Source: JACQKA01 sp964462785 (GTDB lineage Bacteria > Patescibacteriota > Minisyncoccia > Phycocordibacterales > UBA2100). Taken from it: 12,508 bases of DNA. The position numbers were made by a program, and so were the translations under genes. The DNA is taken from positions 1 to 12,508 of the forward strand of contig CAYWZA010000028.1 in assembly GCA_964462785.1 (NCBI GenBank), written 5' to 3'. Every line of letters starts with the position of its first letter. Positions within the stretch are counted from its first letter, which is position 1. Below are positions 7,083 to 12,169 of the stretch, one piece after another. The notes below the pieces were generated by a model, which saw nothing but the letters and a program-made list of their open reading frames with translations, was not told the origin of the DNA and ran no database searches.

Positions 7083-7298
7083 ATGGCAACCGTGAAATGC
7101 GTCTTTTGTGGCAAAGAATATTCTGAACATCCGGAGAAAAGATCGCCAAAGGAGCGGCTCGAGAGGCATTTGTTGAACGAGCATTACGCCGAGCTCGTCT
7201 CGGCAGGCGCTGCCGGCAGTAGTGCACCTCGAGTTGAACTGGAAGATTTTCTGATTCCAGGGCAGCTCCGTTTCGACTTTTGGGGGTTCTGTGAATAA
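7083..7298 (+). CDS. Small C2H2-type zinc-finger protein
   Basis: 71 residues with a C2H2-like arrangement: C6-V-F-C9, then H29 and H34 in a basic, charged helix (PKERLERHLLNEH). This fits one zinc finger that could bind nucleic acid. The remainder (about 40-71) is low in charge and ends in LRFDFWGFCE, with no recognised domain. GGGGAG at 7068-7073 lies 9 nt before the ATG and fixes the start. It has its own consensus promoter and its own terminator, so it is a single-gene unit that may also receive read-through from the redox operon, since no terminator separates them. Single-finger proteins are unusual in bacteria; family and target unknown. Confidence 0.8.
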   Translation: MATVKCVFCGKEYSEHPEKRSPKERLERHLLNEHYAELVSAGAAGSSAPRVELEDFLIPGQLRFDFWGFCE

Positions 7299-7306
7299 GC
7301 CCCCTT

Positions 7307-7335
7307 GCCCCCTCGATGAGAGGGGGCTATCCTTT
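7307..7335 (+). terminator. Rho-independent terminator after the zinc-finger gene
   Basis: An 8-bp stem GCCCCCTC (7307-7314) / GAGGGGGC (7320-7327) with a GATGA loop is followed by a short, impure T-run (TATCCTTTA). A second C-run at 7300-7304 could compete for the same G-run. Confidence 0.75.
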
Positions 7336-7372
7336 ACTCCATATTAGGTAATCGCTTTTTTTAGCGTGCGTA

Positions 7373-7378
7373 TATGAT
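7373..7378 (+). promoter_or_regulatory. Candidate -10 box at the DoxX-like gene start
   Basis: TATGAT lies 7 nt before the in-frame ATG at 7386 and overlaps the two earlier ATG codons (7374, 7377). The spacing matches the lysS arrangement. No -35 and no TGn extension are seen, so this is tentative. Confidence 0.3.
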
Positions 7379-7802
7379 GAATTATATGAACAGTCGTGCC
7401 GTGATGCAGTGGGGACCCATGGTTGCTCGCGCCCTTCTTGCTATTGTGTTTATTTTTGCAGGCTTCGGCAAGATTACCGGTTTTGCAATGACCACGGGCT
7501 ATATCGCGTCAGTCGGTCTCCCCATGCCGCAGGTACTCAACGTGCTCGCAATCATTATTGAAATTGGCGCGGGTCTCATGCTCCTCACGGGTTTTATGGC
7601 ACGCTTTGCGGCCAAAATGCTTTTTGTGTTCACACTCATTGCAACGGTATTTTTCCACAACAACTTTGCCGATCAGATGCAGCTGATGATGGCGCTTAAG
7701 AACCTCGCGATCATGGGCGGTCTGCTCTTGGTCATGATGCACGGCAGCGGACCGATGAGCTTGCGCCCAGATACTGCCGCAGACCAACAGAATCATGTCT
7801 AG
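7374..7802 (+). CDS. DoxX-like membrane protein
   Basis: A 142-residue, four-helix membrane protein of the DoxX/DoxD superfamily. The typical opening VARALLAIVFIFAGFGKITG is present. Other helices lie near residues 54-74, 76-97 and 107-123, and the loop SVGLPMPQ between helices 1 and 2 is a common DoxX feature. Members are linked to quinone or thiol-related redox chemistry, but no reaction is firmly known. In-frame starts exist at 7374, 7377 and 7386; none has a ribosome site. If TATGAT at 7373-7378 is the promoter, the real start is 7386 on a leaderless mRNA. Its 3' end overlaps the next gene by 8 nt, so the two are probably translated together. Confidence 0.88.
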   Translation: MMNYMNSRAVMQWGPMVARALLAIVFIFAGFGKITGFAMTTGYIASVGLPMPQVLNVLAIIIEIGAGLMLLTGFMARFAAKMLFVFTLIATVFFHNNFADQMQLMMALKNLAIMGGLLLVMMHGSGPMSLRPDTAADQQNHV

Positions 7803-8277
7803 CACACCAAAAGATCAGCACACGTGGAATGCGCTCATCTTCATCCTGTTTCCCATTGTCATTGTAGGCTCCTACCTCCTCATTGATTGGATGGTAGGTA
7901 TTCAGCGCATGAACAGCGTTTCTGCATTCGACATCATCATCATGACGCTTGCGACATTTCGTGTCAGCAGGCTCATCACTTCCGACAAAATCTTCGGATT
8001 TGGACGTGCAATATTCATGGATGTGCTTGAGGATGGCACCGAGGTCAAGCCGGCAGGCGGCTTTCGGCGGGCAATGGCAGAGCTCATCGAGTGCCTGTGG
8101 TGTGTCGGTGTATGGGCAGCGCTCTTTGTACTTGTGCTCTATATGATCACGCCATTCGGGCGTTTCGGTGCGCTCATTCTCGCGATCGCTGCGCTGGCGA
8201 GCTTCTTCCAAGTCGTCTCACGTCGTGTCGGTGCGGGCACAGTCAATCACCCCAACGCCCCGCACACGTGCGCTTAA
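7795..8277 (+). CDS. DUF1360-like membrane protein
   Basis: 160 residues. A first helix (about 14-33) is followed by FDIIIMTLATFRVSRLITSDKI, a polar segment with RAIFMDV, then ELIECLWCVGVW and two more helices (about 105-119 and 125-141). The order A-x-x-R-x-(T/S)-R-L-I ... D-K-I ... L-x-C-x-x-C-x-G-V-W is the hallmark of DUF1360 (Bacillus YjcA-like) proteins. The C-x2-C pair is Cys100/Cys103. Function unknown; the cysteine pair near the membrane could bind metal or be redox active. It begins inside the end of the DoxX-like gene (8-nt overlap). No terminator is seen before the convergent tRNA pair. Confidence 0.82.
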   Translation: MSSTPKDQHTWNALIFILFPIVIVGSYLLIDWMVGIQRMNSVSAFDIIIMTLATFRVSRLITSDKIFGFGRAIFMDVLEDGTEVKPAGGFRRAMAELIECLWCVGVWAALFVLVLYMITPFGRFGALILAIAALASFFQVVSRRVGAGTVNHPNAPHTCA

Positions 8278-8308
8278 GGAGTTCCTCACTATTGCTTGTT
8301 ATATTTTG

Positions 8309-8379
8309 TCGGGCTGCCGAGAATCGAACTCGGTCTTCACGCACCCGAAGCGCGCGTACTACCGGTATACTACAGCCCG
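8309..8379 (-). tRNA. tRNA-Pro(CGG)
   Basis: The minus strand folds into a full cloverleaf: acceptor CGGGCTG/CAGCCCG, D stem GTAT/GTAC with GG in the loop, anticodon stem CGCGC/GCGTG with loop TTCGGGT (anticodon CGG, codon CCG), and T arm CCGAG-TTCGATT-CTCGG. The first pair is C1-G72, as usual for tRNA-Pro. CCA is not encoded. It lies 22 nt behind tRNA-Val and is probably co-transcribed with it. Confidence 0.95.
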
Positions 8380-8401
8380 TTCAGGAATTATCTCATAATC
8401 C

Positions 8402-8478
8402 TGGTGCACCCTATAAGATTCGAACTTATGACCTTTCGAATGTGAATCGAACGCTCTAACCAGCTGAGCTAAGGGTGC
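8402..8478 (-). tRNA. tRNA-Val(CAC), CCA encoded
   Basis: Cloverleaf on the minus strand: acceptor GCACCCT/AGGGTGC, D arm GCTC-AGCTGGTTA-GAGC, anticodon stem TTCGA/TCGAA with loop TTCACAT (anticodon CAC, codon GTG), and T arm ATAAG-TTCGAAT-CTTAT. Discriminator A is followed by an encoded CCA (8402-8404), unlike the other tRNA genes here. Confidence 0.95.
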
Positions 8479-8488
8479 TAGCTATGCT

Positions 8489-8517
8489 AGTATTGCAGAA
8501 TTATTCGTTAGCATCAA
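8489..8517 (-). promoter_or_regulatory. Promoter of the tRNA-Val/tRNA-Pro pair
   Basis: Minus strand: TTGATG (8517-8512), a 17-nt spacer ending in TGC, and AATACT (8494-8489), i.e. an extended -10. The mature tRNA-Val begins 10 nt after the -10, so the 5' leader would be about 4 nt. The region is shared with the divergent VOC gene. Confidence 0.6.
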
Positions 8518-8523
8518 ATCACT

Positions 8524-8907
8524 ATGGATAAAGTCGTACACTTTGAATTACCCGCCGATGACGTGGCGCGCGCAAAGAAATTTTACGAAACCGCGTTTGG
8601 CTGGCAGACTCAGGACGTGCCCGAGTTCAAGTACACGATGCTGCGCAGCGTGGAAACCGACCCTAAGACCCAAATGCCTGTTGAGGCAGGAGCAATCAAT
8701 GGCGGCATGTATCAGCGAGACTCAGAAATGCCGCATCCACTCATATACATGGGTGTGGTAGATATCGAGGCGTCACTTGAGAAAATAAAAGCGGCGGGCG
8801 GCGAGGTGCTGCGCGGCAAGATGCCGGTGGGCGACATGGGCTTCATTGCAAACTTCAAAGACTCGGAAGGAAATATCCTCGGTCTCTGGCAGCAGGCGCA
8901 CGCGTAA
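8524..8907 (+). CDS. VOC-superfamily (glyoxalase/bleomycin-resistance fold) protein
   Basis: 127 residues with the paired beta-alpha-beta-beta-beta modules of the vicinal oxygen chelate superfamily. The first module begins KVVHFELPADDVARAKKFYETAFGW, with His6/Glu8 on the first strand. The second begins PLIYMGVVDIEASLEKIKAAGGEV and ends FIANFKDSEGNILGLWQQ. The overall pattern is that of small stand-alone VOC proteins often annotated as glyoxalase-like. The metal ligands and substrate cannot be settled from sequence, and true methylglyoxal lyase activity is unproven. There is no ribosome site before the ATG. It stands alone between divergent and downstream tRNA genes. Confidence 0.9.
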   Translation: MDKVVHFELPADDVARAKKFYETAFGWQTQDVPEFKYTMLRSVETDPKTQMPVEAGAINGGMYQRDSEMPHPLIYMGVVDIEASLEKIKAAGGEVLRGKMPVGDMGFIANFKDSEGNILGLWQQAHA

Positions 8908-8933
8908 GTGGTGGAATGGAGAAGATTAAACGG

Positions 8934-8939
8934 TATACT
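8934..8939 (+). promoter_or_regulatory. -10 box of tRNA-Pro(GGG)
   Basis: TATACT lies 9 nt before the first base of the tRNA, which gives a leader of about 3 nt. No convincing -35 is seen. Confidence 0.45.
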
Positions 8940-8948
8940 GTCCCGATA

Positions 8949-9019
8949 CGGGGTATAGTATATCGGCAGTACGCATGCCTGGGGGGCATGTAGGCTCGGT
9001 TCGATTCCGGGTACCCCGA
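8949..9019 (+). tRNA. tRNA-Pro(GGG)
   Basis: Cloverleaf: acceptor CGGGGTA/TACCCCG with C1-G72, D arm GTAT-ATCGGCA-GTAC, anticodon stem CATGC/GCATG with loop CTGGGGG (anticodon GGG, codon CCC), and T arm CTCGG-TTCGATT-CCGGG with one T-G pair. CC but not CCA follows the discriminator A. Its 3' end is repeated twice downstream. The trailer ACCGAGC can also pair with GCTCGGT of the T arm, an alternative fold that would compete with the tRNA. Confidence 0.95.
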
Positions 9020-9043
9020 CCGAGCGAAGTGAGGGAGGGGTAA

Positions 9044-9065
9044 GCAATGTGCCTGAGCACATTGC
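9044..9065 (+). other. 9-bp hairpin with tetraloop
   Basis: GCAATGTGC / GCACATTGC is a perfect inverted repeat closing a CTGA loop, 25 nt after tRNA-Pro(GGG). No T-run follows, so it is not a standard terminator. Confidence 0.7.
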
Positions 9066-9073
9066 GTCCCGAA

Positions 9074-9149
9074 TCGAAGCCCGGAGCGATGTTTTTGTTT
9101 TTTCGAGCATTGCGAGAAAAAGGCAAAAACCGCGAGGGCCGGGCTGCGA
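9074..9149 (+). other. Long nested hairpin, possible structured RNA
   Basis: Concentric stems: TCG/CGA (9074-9076, 9147-9149), AGCCCGG/CCGGGCT (9078-9084, 9139-9145), GTTTTTG/CAAAAAC (9091-9097, 9124-9130), and TTTTTTCG with CGAGAAAA (9098-9105, 9113-9120). A smaller AATTTT/AAAATT hairpin follows at about 9153-9171. The rest of 9020-9290 holds a TCTGTGC/GCACAGA stem (9256-9262, 9278-9284) and a possible extended -10 TGCTATATT (9260-9268). No believable protein gene is present. Confidence 0.55.
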
Positions 9150-9294
9150 GGAATTTTTCGTTAGGAAAATTACCGAGCAGGATTCCGGGTACCCCGACCG
9201 AACGAAGCGATGCAGGATTCCGAGTACCCCGCAGGACAGACTGCAAAAAAATATTTCTGTGCTATATTATTGTGCAGGCACAGATTTCAATGGG

Positions 9295-9322
9295 TGAATG
9301 TTCTTTGCACTATATAAATATG
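9295..9322 (+). repeat. 28-bp promoter-like direct repeat, copy 1
   Basis: Identical over 28 bp to 9456-9483, which leads directly into tRNA-Ala. It contains TTTGCACTATATAAATATG, an A/T-rich -10-like core. This copy leads into an ATGATGGAC instead of a tRNA. Confidence 0.85.
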
Positions 9323-9330
9323 ATGGACTA

Positions 9331-9367
9331 TGCTCAGCAACAGAGCTACCAGGGTCGCCAGTAGTTC
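9331..9367 (+). repeat. 37-bp tRNA-Ala-like repeat, copy A
   Basis: Matches copy B (9413-9449) at 32 of 37 positions. It contains a D-arm-like GCTC...GAGC and a GAGCTAC/GTAGTTC stem with an 11-nt loop. In this copy the hairpin is lengthened by CAACAGA (9338-9344) pairing with TCTGTTG (9370-9376). An ORF beginning at 9323 reads MMDYAQQQSYQGRQ and stops at the TAG inside the repeat. Confidence 0.75.
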
Positions 9368-9412
9368 GTTCTGTTGGTACATTGTTTGAAGCCGCATATT
9401 ACATTGGGCCAT

Positions 9413-9449
9413 AGCTCAGCACCAGAGCTACGACGGGCGCCAGTAGTTC
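9413..9449 (+). repeat. 37-bp tRNA-Ala-like repeat, copy B
   Basis: Second copy. The bases before it (GGGCC-ATAGCTCAGC, from 9406) copy the first 16 nt of tRNA-Ala with one base missing, after which it diverges. It keeps the GAGCTAC/GTAGTTC stem, while the loop has changed. In the matching frame it reads IAQHQSYDGRQ and then TAG. Confidence 0.75.
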
Positions 9450-9455
9450 CGATGA

Positions 9456-9483
9456 TGAATGTTCTTTGCACTATATAAATATG
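9456..9483 (+). repeat. 28-bp promoter-like direct repeat, copy 2 (tRNA-Ala promoter)
   Basis: Exact copy of 9295-9322. Its last base is the first base of tRNA-Ala. With TATATA at 9472-9477 as the -10, transcription would start at or next to the mature tRNA 5' end. Confidence 0.8.
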
Positions 9484-9555
9484 GGCCCATAGCTCAGCTG
9501 GTAGAGCACCTCATTTGCAATGAGGGGGTCTGGAGTTCGAATCTCCATGGGTCCA
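9483..9555 (+). tRNA. tRNA-Ala(TGC)
   Basis: Cloverleaf: acceptor GGGCCCA/TGGGTCC, including the G3-U70 wobble that marks tRNA-Ala; D arm GCTC-AGCTGGTA-GAGC; anticodon stem CCTCA/TGAGG with loop TTTGCAA (anticodon TGC, codon GCA); T arm TGGAG-TTCGAAT-CTCCA. CCA is not encoded. The 3' 45 nt overlap the opposite-strand recombinase reading frame. Confidence 0.97.
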
Positions 9556-10620
9556 CAGTTGGGGACAGGTAGCGTTTTCGACAACGTGACAGAACGGTTT
9601 TTTGGCTTGAAAGCTCAGCTTTCTGTCCTTTAGGGAAAAGTTCGAACCGACGGCGCGAAGGATTCGGCGCTTTGTCTGGTCGTCTCCGTCCGAGAAGCAA
9701 AAAATGGCTCTATTGTTGAATGAAATGAGTGCGCGGGCTTGTTCGAACCAAGTATCACCTTCCCGAGCTAGGCGGAGGCGGTCCTTGAGCGCAAGTTGCT
9801 CAGTCTGCAGGGCCTGGCGTTGGCGAGCGAACTCACCGTCGTCGATGGCGTCGCGCACTCGGAGAGTGATGAGGTTTGCTTGCGCACGCACCGACTGGTC
9901 GTAAGCCTTTTCAAGCGCGTGTAGCTGGATGGCTTTCTCTTCATGCCGGTGATTGGCTGCGTTATCTATCTCATCCAAGAGCCACTGATTGAGCCGATCA
10001 GGCACTGCGAACTTGGCGAGTATGGTCGTGAATGCCTCGTTGAGATATTGCGAACCGACAGATGGTTGACGGCATCTGTAATCGAGCCTCCGCTTTGAAC
10101 AGTGGTAGTAGGTATATCGGCTTCCGTAAACGTTGGTCTTTTCCTCTGCGGTGACCATAAAACCGCACTCACCGCAGCGAATGAGGCCAGTGAATGGGAA
10201 GCTTCGTTTCTGTGGAGCTGATTTGCCTGGACGCTTTAGAAGATTTCGCACGCGCCTGAACTCTTCAATCGTGACCATTGGAATATGGGCACCGGGGTAC
10301 GTTTGACCGTTCCAGAGGAGCAGACCGGCGTAGAACGGGTTGAGAAGAGCTTTATGGACCCCTGCGATCGTCAACTTCTTGCCGCCGACGCGTTTGCGCG
10401 GAAAAGTGTTTAGACCCCAGGCAATGGTATGTTCTCTCAGGGTGCGAAGGGAATAGTCTCCGGTCAGAGCGAGTTCGAACAGTCTCCTTACATGATGAAA
10501 GCGGTCAGGATCAGGGATGATCGTCCTGGTGACGGGATCGTTGAGATAACCGATGGGAGGCCTATTAGGTCGCCAGCCCTTTGTACTTCCCCCATTTCTT
10601 TGAACACTGAACTTGTGTAG
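9511..10620 (-). pseudogene. Large serine recombinase, N-terminal catalytic domain missing
   Basis: A continuous open frame of 369 codons with no proper start. It opens at a junction where an in-frame TAA (10621-10623) ends a transposase fragment. From about codon 15 it reads as the Recombinase domain: KGWRPNRPPIGYLND, then RRLFELALTGDYSL, then AGVHKALLNPFYAGLLLW. A zinc beta-ribbon follows (C149-x2-C152 ... C174 ... C183), then a charged coiled-coil region (about 210-285) and a short tail. The resolvase domain with the catalytic serine is absent, so it should be unable to recombine. Internal starts such as TTG 10374 would give only a DNA-binding remnant. The C-terminus (THGDSNSRPPHCK) is encoded by the antisense of tRNA-Ala, with its stop in the anticodon stem, consistent with integration at that tRNA. 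Confidence 0.88.
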
Positions 10621-10986
10621 TTAATGATGCCGTTTTTTCTGCAAAAGTGCAAATTGCACCGGTGACATCTTGAGCGCGGAATGTATGCGCGTGTGATTGT
10701 ACACCCATATGGTTCGATACACTTCAGCGATGAGCTCGCCAAAAGAAGCGAAGCGCTGTGAGTCTCCAAGATCGATTTTGAATTTGTCGTAGAAGCTCTC
10801 CTGGTATCCGTTCTCCCATGGGCATCCGGGTTTGCTGCGCGAGATCGAGCTACCAATACCAATAAGGATGCTGGTGAAGCTGCGTGCTCGATACTCACTG
10901 CCATTGTCCGAGTGGAAGATGAGTGGGCGTGGGTGAGCGAGAAGTGCGTTCCATAGTGTATCTATACAACCACGCTCGAACCTATT
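10621..10986 (-). pseudogene. IS3-family transposase (OrfB) C-terminal fragment
   Basis: 121 codons after an in-frame TAA at 10987-10989. The integrase-core tail is intact: IFHSDNGSEY gives the second catalytic Asp, GCPWENGYQESFY gives the catalytic Glu exactly 35 residues later (the DD(35)E spacing of IS3 elements), and VYNHTRIHSALKMSPVQF is the usual end. The first Asp, the N-terminal half and OrfA are missing. Downstream, TGAACACTGAACTTG (10601-10615, plus strand) starts with TG and may be the terminal repeat, so the IS end probably lies at about 10601, inside the frame counted as the recombinase. No matching repeat is visible at the other end. Confidence 0.85.
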
Positions 10987-10989
10987 TTA

Positions 10990-11278
10990 GTAAAAATGTC
11001 TGACTTTGACGAACGCCTCCGCGCCCCGCCAAAGGCGGGGCTACGCCTCAAGCAAAATTTTCTTTACGATGATTTTTTTCGCGCCACCACCAATTTTTTC
11101 TTCTAAAAGGAAAAAGGAAATTTTGCTTTCGGCGTTCTGCCCCAACGGACAGACGGAGGCGTGCTGATGTTCCCGCTCGGGCGCGGCGGAATTCCCCCCA
11201 CACCCCCCTTCCGCCGCACCCTCGCTTGGGCTGGCGAATTTTTTGGCGGACTTATCTTACTATTTGCTGTGTATGAGT
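10990..11278. repeat. Non-coding GC-rich stretch with nested inverted repeats
   Basis: No gene is supported. Inverted repeats: GAACGCC (11011-11017) / GGCGTTC (11131-11137); ACGCCTCC (11013-11020) / GGAGGCGT (11155-11162); AAGCAAAATTT (11050-11060) / AAATTTTGCTT (11118-11128); hairpin CCCCGCC-AAA-GGCGGGG (11024-11040); and GCGGCGGAA (11183-11191) / TTCCGCCGC (11209-11217) around a C-rich loop. This resembles dispersed intergenic repeats that I associate with Parcubacteria genomes, which is recollection rather than a search. Confidence 0.6.
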
Positions 11279-11656
11279 TTATACTTTTGATTTTCTGAAA
11301 AATGATTTGTTGTATATTACAGCCGCAACAATCAAGATTGCTCCAGCCCCCCAAATTGGCCATGCGCCCCAAGTGCTTAAAAATACATAGCGACCAACAT
11401 AAAGAAGGATCGCACCAACTCCCAATAGTATAAGCGGCTTCGGATTTTTGTGTGCTCGGTAGTCAAGAATAAATCCAATGGCTCCGACAGTAATTAACCC
11501 AAAAGCAAGCCAACGCCAAATAGGAATCAAGGCACCTAGTCCCAAGTACGTAAGGAGCGAGGCCGAACCAATCCAGCAAAGTGGGCATACGCCTATTGCT
11601 CCAGCTCCTAATATCGGTGCCAACCTTGTAAGTATTTTTTTGACAAAAGATTGCAT
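11279..11656 (-). CDS. MerC/MerT-like membrane transporter
   Basis: A 125-residue membrane protein with four hydrophobic segments (about 14-42, 47-64, 73-90 and 94-115). A cysteine pair Cys24-P-L-Cys27 lies in the first helix, the position used by Mer-type inner-membrane proteins to accept Hg(II). No second periplasmic cysteine pair is seen, so it resembles MerC more than MerT, but it is too divergent to name firmly. It is the last gene of the mer-like operon, 9 nt after the preceding stop. Expected role: bringing Hg(II) or a similar thiophilic metal to the reductase encoded upstream. There is no obvious terminator after it. Confidence 0.7.
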   Translation of the reverse strand: MQSFVKKILTRLAPILGAGAIGVCPLCWIGSASLLTYLGLGALIPIWRWLAFGLITVGAIGFILDYRAHKNPKPLILLGVGAILLYVGRYVFLSTWGAWPIWGAGAILIVAAVIYNKSFFRKSKV

Positions 11657-11665
11657 GTGGTTATT

Positions 11666-12166
11666 TTAGCAAGAAATACAAACCTTGTGTATTTTGCGAG
11701 CAGTTAAATAAATCGCAATAAGCATAAGTAAGGTTATCCCAACAACAAAATACCAGCGATAGTTCAGAACAAAAATAACTCCGCCAAACCCTATGCCGAA
11801 AAATGCAAACAGCGGCGCGAGACAAGAAGCACAAAAGGCAGTTCCGGCGATGCCAGCAAAAAGAGCTCCCAACCCTCCGCCAATTGTCGTACTCGCGCCT
11901 GCAATCTTTTTTCTCTCACGCATAGCATATATCTGCATTGTTATAAAAAGCGAAGAAAGAGATGAAAGCAGAACAAGCACCGTGTAATCACGAGAAGTAA
12001 AAATATCAAGCTGTATTGCAAGAGTATTGCCCGATACGGTCCACACGGGGATAAAAACAAAGAGGGCAAACATCACCAAAAACACACCGAAGAAAAGAAG
12101 AATATAATTTGTTCTTTTGAACGGTTCCCGAATACCGAACCATAAAGTATTTAACGATTGCTTCAT
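11666..12166 (-). CDS. Cysteine-bearing membrane protein in mer-like operon, unknown family
   Basis: 166 residues with hydrophobic segments at about 21-43, 61-80, 95-127 and 139-155. Cysteines are confined to two pairs: Cys112-A-S-Cys115 in a glycine-rich helix (GIAGTAFCASCLAPLF), and Cys163-I-S-Cys166 as the very last residues. A C-terminal pair beside a membrane pair suggests a metal relay, like the cysteine pairs of MerT and MerP; this is inference. A charged loop MRERKK lies near 82-87. It starts 3 nt after the MerA-like stop and has no Shine-Dalgarno sequence, so it is likely translated by coupling. Not recognised as a named family. Confidence 0.75.
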   Translation of the reverse strand: MKQSLNTLWFGIREPFKRTNYILLFFGVFLVMFALFVFIPVWTVSGNTLAIQLDIFTSRDYTVLVLLSSLSSLFITMQIYAMRERKKIAGASTTIGGGLGALFAGIAGTAFCASCLAPLFAFFGIGFGGVIFVLNYRWYFVVGITLLMLIAIYLTARKIHKVCISC

Positions 12167-12169
12167 ATT

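Larger units (their letters stand above)
9003..9231 (+). repeat. Three copies of the tRNA-Pro(GGG) 3' end
   Basis: The 27 bp at 9003-9029 (tRNA T-arm, acceptor and trailer) recur at 9181-9207 with one mismatch. A shorter copy lies at 9216-9231 (GATTCCGAGTACCCCG, one mismatch). Copies 2 and 3 share an added GCAG in front. Duplicated tRNA 3' ends are typical of tRNA-targeted integration sites, but they could also be local duplication of this tRNA tail. Confidence 0.85.

Noticed and set aside
9047..9364. 105-codon + strand ORF across the tRNA-Pro/tRNA-Ala spacer
   Set aside because: It runs through hairpins, tRNA-tail copies and repeats, has no ribosome site, and its composition looks like translated non-coding repeats.
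9295..9483. CRISPR-like array
   Set aside because: Only two copies of each repeat occur, spacing is irregular, the repeats relate to tRNA-Ala and its promoter, and no cas genes are present.
10488..10904. 138-codon minus-strand ORF over the IS/recombinase junction
   Set aside because: It is an off-frame shadow of the IS3 transposase tail and the recombinase start, both clear in another frame.
11103..11372. 89-codon minus-strand ORF reaching into the MerC-like gene
   Set aside because: It overlaps the end of a good membrane-protein gene in another frame, and its Pro/Arg/Gly-rich part is translated inverted-repeat DNA.
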